DNA of 64,000 nt from Wyeomyia smithii (lineage: Eukaryota > Arthropoda > Insecta > Diptera > Culicidae). Below, piece after piece: positions 53,120-64,000 of this stretch. The notes below the pieces were generated by a model that was given only the letters and a program-made list of their open reading frames with translations, was not told where the DNA came from and made no database searches. The stretch is from positions 102,106,065-102,170,064 of the forward strand of contig NC_073696.1 of NCBI RefSeq assembly GCF_029784165.1, written 5' to 3'. The position numbers and the translations under genes were made by a program. Each line of letters begins with the position of its first letter. The stretch's first letter is position 1.

Positions 53120-56100
53120 AACCATTGCCGCATGGAATATGCGAAAAATTAACCCATAAATAGCCTAATGGATTCTTATAATCAACACTGCCAAGTGATT
53201 GAATTTACAATGGGTTTAGGTCCCTGAGGCTGTGGACATATATTTTTTTCAAGTTTATGTATAGCTTAAAAAAATAATGTTACTAGTCTACATGAGGATT
53301 TTTGAAAATAAATAAATAAATATAAGGTATGACCATTTTGGGTTGTTTTTCAGACACCAGAAGTCGCTATGTTGGATTTAAACATGGTGTCAGGTTGGTA
53401 AATGGCTGGGCAGTACGTACCATCAGCACTTCGTGTACTTACAGGTATAATATAGACCGCATTGTGGTCTGTAGCGTCCTGCCCAGCAACTCCTATTCCT
53501 ACCGCCTCGTTGTACCAGCCGGGATACGGGTAACCAAGCGAAGATCATGGTAACCAACTCGTGGTGGGATCTCGGTAGAACGCTGACAGGGAAGGCGAGG
53601 GAGACTGACCTCCTCTGAGGAAAGCCCAACCTTGCTGAGCGTCTGTTTCTCAGGTTAGTGGCGGCTCACAACAACGTCTGACCCGGAGCGGGTTACTGAA
53701 TTAAGAAGAGTGTTGTTTCCAGTGATGGTATGAACTCATGCAAAGTTGAACTGAGTACCTAACATTTTTTCAGATTTCAATTCAACTTGATCGATTGAAT
53801 TTAAGTGCATTCAATGCATGCAGTCTCTTTAAAAGGACAATGCAACAAATTATAAATGTTTAAGCAAATTACGCAAATTTTATTGTTTCTTCACTAGATA
53901 CAGCTGCTTATAGGTTCATTTGAGATATATAAGTGCAAATACCAGGTAATAAACTTTATACGCTAGTGAAAAAACGTTACGGAAACGCCGTAAGAAATTA
54001 GATCTGAAGCAGCTCAAAGCAGAATTGATTTTTGTTTATTTTTTGCTGCTAGTGACAATTATCAAACTTGCACAGAAGGTTGGTCCCATGACCCGCTACG
54101 GATTCCCAATAGTCTCATATCTTATTTTTTGTGTGTTTCCGAATAAATGGACAGGGGCGTTATGCCCCAGGGGGGCGTTTTACACATGCTTATCCTAGGT
54201 GCAAGCAAGTTTTGAAACTCACTTGCAAAGTCACACTGCCTACTTTGGTTGTCTCAAACGCTATAGCCAAGATGGCAGCCTAATCACGAAACTCGGTAGG
54301 GTGACCCTAGTAAGGCAACCTAAGCAATCACACTACGAACAATCAAGAAAATATAATTCGAAACATTCGTCACGAACCTAGGCAACGTAAAACGTACAAC
54401 GAGTGAAAACTCATTACCTGTAACTGCAAGTCGCTAAATTTTGTTGGCGCTGGGGGTGCTGCTTCGTGGCTCTGTAGGAGATCTGTCGCAAAGGTGAGAG
54501 GGTGTGGAGAGCCTGGGCACCAAGGTCCAGTTGTTGCTCTCTCTATCTAACGTTACATTGAAATCAGTTAGCCCTCAGGCAATCTATCCAACTACGCAGG
54601 GGCTATTCCGTGCCAGGATACAATAGTAGATTTCGGTAAGGGAACTAGGAGAAATCAACGAACTCAACTAAATCAAAACGATAAGACTCACAAAACAACG
54701 CGATAAGGGAGTGCAGCTTAACATAAGAAAATCAAGTTATGTACATTGCTAACTTAACTCTATTGGCATACGTACATTTTGCCACCCTTCACAAACTTCA
54801 CATTTTTAACTTATTCATACCGGTTGGGGCCCCTTGATGTTGACTTTACTCTACTTCACACGCTGCCACCGGTGCGCTAGATCCCTTTCTGTCTTGCCTA
54901 ATCAGCAAGCACTGCGACGATCGTGTAGTCTGCTCCTTCGTGTCCTTGCGGTCTCGCTATCGCACGTATGGTTGGCGGAAACGAAATGCAGTGAATTCGG
55001 CTCAATCGGTCTTGCCTTCGCCGTCCCTAGATGCTATCACTACGCTCAGAGAGTCTCGTTGCTATGGCACGACCGAAGCACCTAAGCCTGTAAATTAAAG
55101 GCCCTCTAGGAGGCCGTGTGACGTCATTAATTTGCTACAGAAACGCTGCAATTTATATGATGTACCTTTCGAAGGCCTTTGGGTGTCTTGTGTTTACTCT
55201 TTCGATACTTAAATCCAACGCAGCAGAGTCTCGCTGTGGCTTAATCTGTCGTCGGAGATCACTACCTTATGCCGTATAACTCTACACGAAAGAATTGAGG
55301 TTATGTTCTCGCCTAGGTCGTAGTTATGAGAGTTACCGTTGTTTCTTGGAATTCGCAACTCTCGTAGCAAATCTATCTCTCCAAACTATACGTATGTTAC
55401 GTGCAAGTTTTGCGATAGCTCATAGGGAACTTGGTGTATTGATTGGAATGAAGTCAAACGTGCTCGCATTGCATGCGGTTATCCGAGAACAGGTTGGGTG
55501 GTCCCTTTGCGATTAAAAGGCACCAAATTAGCTTCTGTTGCATGGGCATTTGAGTTTTTTACCTTTTGTTTGCGGGCTATTGGTGTAACCTGCCAAATCG
55601 TGATATGCGATGCGACAAACCTTCTATTTCGAGCACTTCAGATCGGCTTCTTAAGGACGACCATAAACCACCTTCACTCTATGACTGTACCGTGCAATTC
55701 TCTGAGCCAAGCTTTGTTCCCGAGGATTATCGTTGCAGAGCGAGAGCGGGCAAGCGGGATTAATGTTGTGTTTAGAGACTTCTAGCGAGAGACTGGTCAT
55801 TATACTCGCTTCGATTTGGTAGCGATGTGAGTGCATGCAATTCGTAGAGTTTGCACTCGAAGAAAATTTACGGTATTTTTTTCGGCAAAATCTCGAAGTT
55901 GTAACACAGTTCTATCCGAGCGATGGAGTAACCAACGAGGTGGGAACGGGTTTTTATGTATTAGGCAGAACGCAGGATCGCGTGATCATCGAGAGAATGT
56001 GTTTGTTGAGGATTAAATGTCGTTTCTTCAACTACAGCATTATCAACAGTTCACGCGTAGTCTGAGGCAGCATACGACAGCTGGACATACGACGATCAAG

Positions 56101-56222
56101 GTCGTCATCGGAAATCTGAACGCCCAGGTGGGTAGGGAAGTGATGTATAGACCGGTAATAGGGCCTCACAGTCTACAAACCGACACGAACGACAACGGCC
56201 ATCGATGCATACTATTCGCAGC

Positions 56223-57059
56223 GGGTCTCCTAAGAAAGGCAGAAAATCGAAAGGCAGAATCACGAAAGGCAGAAACACGAAAAGCAGAATTACGAAAGGC
56301 AGACTATTTCATAAGGCGAAATAACGAATGGCAGAATCATAAAGAGCACGAATGGCAGAATCAAAAGATGGTCTATTTTCTTTTAAACAACACACACTCG
56401 CGGCCTTTGGCCGACTCTATTGTCCAAGTGTATGCTGTCCTTACTCGCTACCGCTCGTTCGGACTTAACTAAGGGAAAGAAAACCTGTTTGAATAATCCT
56501 AGAAAACCAATAGATCAGTTGTTTGTATGCGAGAGGCCGCCGCTTCCGACGGCGGGTCGGCGGCCGGCTCGGTTCCTTGCCCTCGATTATGCGTCTTCGC
56601 CGCATGAATTGTTTTATGTTAATTATAACCAACAAGCCGTTGAGACTAGTGTAAGTTGCCTAACATCGAAAGATTACTCTCCGCGATGCCATGAGAGTTC
56701 GAGGACCTGAGCCAAACCAGTTTGCGCGTTTCGGATTTAATAATTAGGCTTGAATTGCACCTCCCATCGAAACTGATAATTGCTGTGTGACCAGTTATTA
56801 TGTCTTGTTACTAAATAATATCAAATAATAAATGTAGAGTAGCAGCTTTGGTACCGTGACCAAGATTCGCACCAATTTGCCATCACGCACTTGGCTATCG
56901 TGAGTCAGGTTCTGCTATCAGTGATTCTGCCTTTCGTGCCCTTCGAAATTCTGCCTTTTGAAATATTCTGCCTTGTGTGTACGGTCATAGAGTTCTGCCT
57001 TTCATGATTCTGCCTTTCGTGCTTCTGCCTTTCGTGATTCTGCCTTCTGTGGCGAACCC
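56223..57059. mobile_element. hAT-like non-autonomous element with GGCAGAA arrays
   Basis: An 8-bp duplication TTCGCAGC (56215-56222, 57060-57067) flanks inverted ends GGGTCTCCTAAGAAAGGCAG and, from the right, GGGTTCGCCACAGAAGGCAG. Seven GGCAGAA-type units (often AAAGGCAGAATCACGA) lie at the left end and seven inverted ones (ATTCTGCCTTTCGTG) at the right. No transposase. The 8-bp duplication fits hAT elements. The related LINE at 20204 shows the empty site. Internal sequence 56430-56900 is unique, and a 96-codon frame there is not recognised. Confidence 0.82.
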
Positions 57060-58166
57060 TTCGCAGCTTCCCGAAGCCTGGGGATTAGAAGCACTCTTTT
57101 TCCACACAACTACGATATTTCACAGATGACAAAGCCTTCTCGGCCAAACATCCGCCAGTTGCTCAACGCGCAAGCTGCCGAAAATTACGCGCGCATACTT
57201 GACGTCACTACCTTCCACGTAGAAGCTGTAACTCCCGACGATGAATGGGGGAAGCTACGCTCAGCCATCGGAGAGGCCACAACTAGTTGAGGTAACGTCG
57301 AGTCAACAAAATGACTGGTTCGACGGGATGTGCCAGCTAGTGATGGACGGGAATAAACTAAATTGGAAAAGGTATCTAAGCATCGCTACAAGACAGAACA
57401 CGGTCAAATATCGACGAGCTCGAAACGAGTTGACCATGATTCTGAAGAAAAATAAACGTCAGCAGGAGGACAGAGATCGTGAAGAGCTGGAGCACTTGTT
57501 ACGGGCTAATGATAAGCGTAAGTTTTATGAAAAGGAAAACCAATCCCGTAAGAGCTACACACCGAGTCCAGATATGTGTAGGATCGAGGTGGGGGACTTG
57601 GTCACAAGCGAGCGCGAGATTTTCGATAAGTGGAAGCAGTTTTTCGATGAGCAACTCAATAGCCGGAAGGAGGTGGAAGGGAAGTTGATCTTGGAAACGA
57701 TAATGGTGTCCTAGTTTCCGATATCCTGGAGATCAAACTCTCACTAAATCACTAAAGAACAATCGAGTCGCAGGTAAGGACAGACTACCGGTAGAGCTCT
57801 ATAAACACGGCAACGAGACACTAGCAACGGCACTGTGTAACTTTCAGGATTTTTGAGGATGAGTGACTACCGGAGGAATGGATGGAAGAAAGTGTATGTA
57901 TAACGTTGATCAACGCCGCAGGCAAAATCTTCTCCCAGATTCTGCAAAAAGATTCGTAGGGCAGTACTAAGCGGGTTTCACGCAAGCAAGCGCTACTTCG
58001 GATCAAAACTTCACTCTCCGTTAGATCCTTCAGAAATGCCGGGAATAGAACGTATCCTCACATCTTCTTTGTCTTCGTGAACTTCAAGTTAACGTAAGAT
58101 GCAGTCAATAGAGACCAGCTATGGTAAATAATGCATGACTACAGTTCTACTGATAAACCGACACGA

Positions 58167-58764
58167 GCTTCGTAGCCTCAAGGTTACAGAGTCCGCTTTG
58201 ACAAGCGAATGGTGATAGGTTCGAATCTTAGTAGAAGCAAACCATTCGTTCGCAAAAAGGACTTTAAGTATGGGTTTATTCTCAGGCTCTTCCACACAAA
58301 ATCTTCTCTCCAGGTTTAATAACCTCTCGCCTAAAGCTTCGATAATATCATAGACTATAGCACGTCTACGCTGTAAGAGTGATAGCTTGCAGGAGGATAT
58401 GATAGAATTGATAAGGAAGAAAGTTGGTTACTAAATCTGAATGAGAGGACAAAAAAGTACTATAACTTCCCTCCAGACTTAATAACCACTGGTCTAAAGC
58501 TTCGATAATATCATAGACTATAGCACGTTATGTGCTTTTAGAGTGAGAGCCTGCAGAAGGATATGATAAGGTCGATAAGGAAGGAAGTAGGTTACTAAGT
58601 CTGGAGGAGAAGACAAAAAAGTACTATAACACGAAGCAGGTTACTTCTCAATAAGTAGCACTGCAAAATGGTAAAAATAAAACAGAAATGTGCAAACAGC
58701 AAAAACGTCCGGATAATGCCACAATAGATCAAGCAACTACTAGTCGCAGTGGGGTCCACAAAAA
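58167..58764 (+). mobile_element. tRNA-headed SINE, family A, copy with tandem duplication and TSD
   Basis: Starts GCTTCGTAGCCTCAAGGTTA with B-box GGTTCGAATCTT and ends CCACAATAGATCAAG...GGGGTCC plus A-rich tail. A 12-bp duplication with one mismatch, AAACYGACACGA, lies at 58155-58166 and 58765-58776. Compared with the 3477 copy the middle holds two ~160-bp tandem units (58308-58470, 58471-58631), each with inverted ends (CTCCAGACTTAATAACC / GGTTACTAAGTCTGGAG). Removing element and one duplication rejoins the LINE peptide TDKPTR with FIKATMNRVMC, matching TDKLTR-LVKSTVDRAMC in the copy at 16.5 kb. Confidence 0.8.
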
Positions 58765-59867
58765 AAACTGACACGATTTATTAAAGCTACCATGAATCGA
58801 GTGATGTGTAACGTGTGCGTATCGGGGACACTCTCGAATCCCACCGAAGCGCGCAGAGGATTGAGACAAGAATAAAGACTATCCTACACGTTGTTCAACA
58901 TTACTCTTGAGGATGTAGGAATCCGACGAGCGAGAATCGAAACGAAAGGCCAGATTTTCAGTAGAGGTAGTCAACTCATAGGCTTCGCAGATGACCTCTA
59001 CGTTATGACGAGAAACTTTGTGACGGCGGAGGCCATCTATGTCAGACTAAAAATGAAAGCAGCAGAAATTAATACGCCGAAAACCAAATATATGAAAGGG
59101 AGAGGCTCGAGAGAAACCAACATTCGCCAGTGATCATATAAACTCGAAGTGGTAGAGGCTACCGGACTACCGTATATTTGGGATCCCTGGTAATTGCCGA
59201 CAATAACACGAGTGAGAAGGTCCAACGACGTATTTAAGCTGGACATCGAACCTACTTCGGCCTTTACAGGACGCTTTGATACAGGAGCACACGGAAACTC
59301 ACTAAACTGATGATATACAAAATCTTAATTAGACCAATAGTTCTCTATGGACTTGAGACCATTACGCTGCTCACGGAGGACATACGCGCACTGGCCGCAG
59401 GATCGAGTAGAATGGAGGAAAATTTTTGCTACGGCACGAGTCACTACGGCTCTAGGCTGCTGGAGTAAGTAAGTCAAGAACCCTACCGGCACGAAAAACA
59501 GAGGGGACAACTTGCCCTGTGGCATGACCAGGTTGAAGTGGATCTGTGATTGTCGAGACGCCTAGGAAATTGACAACGAGTAGCCCAGGACCAAGAAGAA
59601 AATTTTGGAGAAAAGTTTTTGATGTGACACGAGCCACCACGGCTCTAGGCTGCTGAAGTGAATCTGGGGTTATTTTACTCAGGAACGGAGGGAATAATAT
59701 CAGTAGGATCACGGCGTTTCAGATATAGAAAGGAAAAAAAAACTTTTTCAGAGTTGAAGTAAAATCGAAAATAGTCGCTCTACATCGACTTGCGAATTTG
59801 AGTGCGAGGCCGTACCTTTAAATTCTGTGATGCATAGTAGCTTGCTTCTAGCTTCTTATAAACGATT

Positions 59868-60310
59868 GCATTACACAGTGCAACAATTTTTTTTGCCTTG
59901 GCTCCTATGTATACTTTTTTGATGCAGTTTGATGCAAAACTAAATTTCCCCGAGTATGGACCCATTTCACCTTAAGGGGCTACAGTGGCGCCATTTTGAA
60001 TTTTTGATAAATCGGAAATTTGCAATGTTTTTACGGCGTCATTTTGTTTTAAAGCTAAATATCGAGATTCTAAGAGTTTGTGCCCATATTAGCATCTTCT
60101 TACCCATCTTTAAGAACTGATCTTAAATCGGACAAAAACTGAGCACAAAATAATGACTCTACGAAAACGGTTTTGGCATGGATTTAGTATATGTATTTCA
60201 CAAAGCAAAATAATATCGAGTATGTAGAGCAATGATGGCAATGCGCTCATATCAAAGAGTGGTATTGAAATTATGTCTCATATTGAGTAAAAAGCCTCAG
60301 AAATCGATTA
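59868..60310 (-). repeat. Repeat Y copy 2
   Basis: Inverse-orientation copy of 33805-34310, running from ATTACACAGTGCAAC to CAGAAATCGATTATTAC. Shared islands include TGGCGCCATTTTGAAT and CATCTTCTTACCCATCTTTA. Confidence 0.7.
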
Positions 60311-63300
60311 TTACATAATACAATGTATAATCTAAATAGTAAGGTACCAGAACTTCAAAGCGCACGATTCACTCACAAAGTATTGTATTTTTCTTGTCTG
60401 AATATTTACAGTTCAACAGCGTTAGAGCTCGACATTCTTTTTTATCGAAACATTCTGCTTGACTTGCATCGAGTACCTTGCGGACCAGATCGTCAACTTT
60501 TCGTCACTTCTTGCACATAGCTATTCAGAAGCTTGCTGCGGAGCGTGTGTTGAGCAGCAGTGATGCCGCGGTCTGGTACCAGACGCGACGTAATTTAGCA
60601 ATATATACCTAACCTCGCCCCTCGAGATGCCTTCTGGCCTTTGTTCTTCGGGTTATGCATTGCTCCAATGTTGCATTATATCCGTCGACGTTTTCGATCA
60701 CCTGTCCAGTCCATCCATCCATCCACCCAGCCAACAATCCGCCCGTACGATTTGCGGGTCATTGTTGATCATTCTGGAAATTGCCCAAAATGAAAAGGAG
60801 ACGGTGCAATTATTATGATCATTTCAGGTTATATTTTTACATGCGCAGTTACCCCGCTACCACCCACAGGTTGAACGTAAGAAAACTGTTCTTTCACCTC
60901 CCATAGCTTTGGAACCGTGTGCTTGATGAGAAAAGAAGCTGGAATATTATTTTATAAAATTAATACGGCGGGAAAATGTATAAAAATCGGTTGATACCGA
61001 TACTCATATATGATAATGATAACATGTATAGTCGATACGAGAGATAATAAACTGGTGAACAGTGCCAGCAACTGCAGTAAGGACTGGAATTAAATGCACT
61101 CTCCTTTTGCTACTGCACCAGTGCGACAGGACATCCTGCAGCTAGTTGCTGTTGTTGCTATCGCGCACCAGACTTTCGAGCTGCGTGCAGTGCGTTTGCT
61201 GCAAATGTTTCGCATGGTTACTGCAAGTAGGGAGGGGTAACACAATCTTGCACGACGTAACGTGAATCGCGAGCGCCACGAAGAGTTCACTCAATCGGCG
61301 GGAGGAAGTTTTACTGGTCTATATCGTGGCGAGGCAAAGGTTCACACTAGTAGTGGCTAGCAGATTGCTTTGAAATCGCATTTCAGTCTGTCTAAAGTTT
61401 GCAGAATTGAACTGGGTACTGTGCCTATTGGCTATTCAAAGGCATATTGGCTTCAAACGTCAGCTTATTTTCAACAGCCTTTGAAATTTTTGAATTTTTG
61501 AGAAGAGATTTCTGAAATTTTCAATAACACTTAGAAAACATGTGGATATAGCAGCATTTCAAATTAAAAAATGGGTTTGGATGAAAACCTCGTTTCTGAT
61601 TTATTTTAAAATGTGAACTACAGGGACTTTTCTGTTGTTCGTTAGAAATATAAAAATATATGAAATATGAAAATATTGTAAATATTGAAAAATTATTTTG
61701 AAATACATATTATTCGCTTTATTTTAAAAGACTACTATCTGGAGCAGAATACAATTTCAATACTAATTTTACAATTTTTCTAATTTTTTTTTAAATAATT
61801 AATCGGAATTTATCCCTGGGTACAATATTCTAATCCTTGAAGAATTAAATCCTCTCATCGATTGTCGGTAGTCCTTTGTTTAATTTTTTCACATAACGGT
61901 CGGTGGCAAGTTGTTGTTATTGCCTGACAATAGAGCCTTAGAGTTGTCTGCACGCATCGAAGCTTAATGCTGTTCGAGAGCGCGCTAAAACAGGAAAATA
62001 TACACTTTTACCAACCGTGGGCAGTCACGTGTTTCTCGGGCGAATTCCCCCATACGAATGCCCCCGTGATACTCAATCAAAACAAAACACGGGGAAATAA
62101 ACAACATAACAAAATCGCGAAGAACCAGACTTGACCCGGAGGGAACGGTCATTATATATCATTCATTTCATTGACTGACGATTCGATACTTACAAATAAT
62201 AAATATGAAATGCACAGCGTTCCACGGTTCATAAGATAACCGATATATGTCATTATTCATCCGGTTGGTATGAAAGTCTGTATTGGATTGTGTTTTCCAG
62301 TAAACAATTTCGAGGTCAGAACCGTTCCAAAAATAAAAAAAAAAATCCTCATCTAGGAACCGATCTTCACTTGATGAAATTTTTTGAACCCGAACTTGAA
62401 ACCCTTCCAACGATGTATTTTCTCGTACTCGTTGAGTAAAAGCAGCACAAATAGGTTTGCTTCTCACCTGTTTGCTTATTTCCATTTCAATCCATTCCGT
62501 TGCCCACAAATAAAAGCAATGCCGTATTGTTGTTGGATTGCTCAGTTGCTCCAGCGTAAATCAGAAACGGCTCAAATTTGTTCTCTAATTATATACAGCA
62601 TGTAAATTAGACAACGGGATGCATCTGGGCTGTATTAATCGCATACTTTCACGAAGAAGACCTTTTGTTTGTCCGTTTGCTTTAGAATTCGAATGCGTTC
62701 CGTCCTGCTGGCGACAGTCGGAGAGGGACCCTACAAGACGAAGGTAAACAGATCTATGCGGTGGGCGCGGTGATATGTAGGCTTTTAGTTTTCCTCCGAA
62801 TGCCACCGCTGTGTGTAGCGGGGAAGCGGCATCGATGAAAAGAAATTTACGGTGACACGCTAAAACAGAGATGTCGAAGCTTTCGTAATATTTTTGGAAG
62901 GTTTCTCGGAAAATAGACTGTTTACCTACGTCGAAGAAAACAACAAGAAACAATGCCAGCCAGAGAGTTCTAATAAATCAATGCTGGACGCGTGAAAACG
63001 TGCGCGTTTGCGGTGCGGTGAGTCGTGTTTTGACCATAAGGAGCGACACGCATTTGAAATTTATGCGTTTTATTTTTTTTTTCATTAAAAACTAACGCCA
63101 ATTGATAAATCGAATTGAGGCGTTCAGGCGGCGTTCAAAAAACAAGAGCGTTTAAACAAATCTCACTCAGGGTGATTTATAACAAAAAAAAACCTTTTTT
63201 AGGTTTCTCGAAACGAGTTTAAAAATTCAAAGTGAATGATTCTCCAATTCCATCCCTCACATATATTGACCATATTGAATTTTAGATTAATCAGAAATTC

Positions 63301-64000
63301 TATAGTGTCCCGATCAAACGATTATAACAAACGGATAACACAAATATATCTGAACTTGATAGAAATAACAAAGCCTGTAATATTCTTGATATGACAGAAT
63401 GATAAAAAGTACAATAGTATATCAAATTCTGTTACCAAACACTTGAATGTTCGAAAATGTTTTTTCAAAGCATGTTTATAACAAAATTTGTTATTCAACT
63501 AACAAAATATCGTACATTCTAACTAATTCTGATCTTTTTCTGCCAAAAACCTTACAAAACTTGCTATAATTTGTAATAATCAGTAAGTAGTTTTGATAGG
63601 AATTTTGATATTTTAACTTCTAACGAGACCAAGTTAAGAACACAGGTTAATACAAAAAGTTCGAAACAAAATATCAAGATTTGTTATAATCCTGATATTT
63701 TTGACTGATCGGGGTACTCGTAAAGATATCTAGGATTTGATGAAATAGTCATTGAAGGCAACCTGTTTTTGAATATTTTTTCCAGTTAGCAAGATCTTCT
63801 TTCTTGAAAGATTAATTGTGATGTCTTTTCAAAGCATTTTAAATGATTAATAATAGCTGAAAATCTGAAAAGCAAGTCAGAAAATATTGTCAAGTTCCTG
63901 CGATGAAAATGAAATTTCATTTGACTGATTTGCGGTGCATCTATGAAAATTTGATTTTCAAAATTAACAGAACATTTTTAGACAAGATTAACTTTTAACC
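60311..64000. other. No gene recognised (right edge)
   Basis: A CCATCCATCCATCCAC repeat sits at 60712-60727. Open frames up to 122 codons (62585-62953 minus, 62168-62509 minus) show no family features. The last kilobase is AT-rich. Confidence 0.5.

Larger units (their letters stand above)
53397..59700 (+). pseudogene. RTE-like LINE, longest copy, with two nested insertions
   Basis: The 5' region GGTAAATGGCTGGGCAGT and the block up to GGTTACTGAA (53397-53700) match copy 2; a related piece resumes at 54225-54345. Endonuclease: GTGFYVLGRTQDRVI (55940), RMCLLRIKCRFFNYSIIN, VVIGNLNAQVGREVMYRPVI (the usual GDxN is GNLN, losing an Asp). Then, beyond a hAT-like insertion, KLRSAIGEATTS (57252). RT begins LKNNRVAGKDRLPVELYKHG (57748). 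After a SINE it continues RVMCNVCVSGTLSNPTEARRG and LIGFADDLYVMTR (58970, catalytic Asp pair intact), PKTKYMKGRGS, then C-terminal pieces to about 59700. Many stops. Sequence 54430-55830 is not recognised and may be another insertion or 5' region. Confidence 0.72.

Noticed and set aside
56240..56360. CRISPR-like array of short units
   Set aside because: The GGCAGAA units have no regular spacers and reappear inverted at the other end of an element with TIRs and an 8-bp duplication; the window is a eukaryotic genome.
62168..62509. 113-codon minus-strand frame
   Set aside because: No recognisable domain; the AAAAAA tract within it and lack of splice context make it unsafe to call.

Overview
The window looks like AT-rich intergenic and intronic DNA of a culicine mosquito, most likely Aedes-like. 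The evidence is a Juan-type (Jockey clade) non-LTR retrotransposon, DD37E (ITmD37E-type) and other Tc1/mariner transposase fossils, three tRNA-headed SINE families, many short TA-flanked inverted-repeat elements, and one insect gene with a large transposon-filled intron. The species call is inference; no search was run.

Host gene. One protein-coding gene is well supported: the ortholog of Drosophila lowfat (vertebrate LIX1/LIX1L) on the minus strand. Four coding exons (34657-34582, 23812-23649, 23584-23394, 23328-22962) join in frame at GT/AG sites into a 265-residue protein. Intron 1 is about 10.8 kb and holds a foldback DNA transposon, diverged promoter-like repeats, a SINE, two Tc1/mariner-superfamily fossils and several short inverted-repeat elements.

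Layout. 1-8 kb: no gene; two SINEs with target-site duplications, CA and CT simple repeats, two MITE-like elements. 8.0-12.4 kb: Juan-like retrotransposon (ORF1 with one nonsense codon, ORF2 with endonuclease and RT but no 3' end) lying between the inverted termini of another element. 12.4-13.7 kb: a TA-flanked element inside another inverted-repeat element. 14.0-21.25 kb: a stack of nested insertions. An old RT/RNase H LINE reads through in pieces and has been split by a 5'-truncated RTE-like LINE, a TA-flanked DNA element (itself hit by a SINE), and a C/G-tract-bounded insertion carrying a second RTE-like copy. 22.9-34.7 kb: lowfat. 34.7-47 kb: no gene; two more mariner-superfamily fossils and TA-flanked repeats. 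47.9-52.3 kb: a repeat with internal ~110-bp units, a SINE, a pogo-like element with a decayed Psq-type helix-turn-helix, and a near-palindromic MITE. 53.4-59.7 kb: a third, longest RTE-like LINE, interrupted by an 837-bp hAT-like non-autonomous element (8-bp TSD) and a 598-bp SINE (12-bp TSD). 60.3-64 kb: nothing recognised.

The mobile elements work as a layered record: each insertion can be dated relative to its host element because the host's broken reading frame resumes on the far side. Apart from lowfat, no coding feature looks like an intact host gene.
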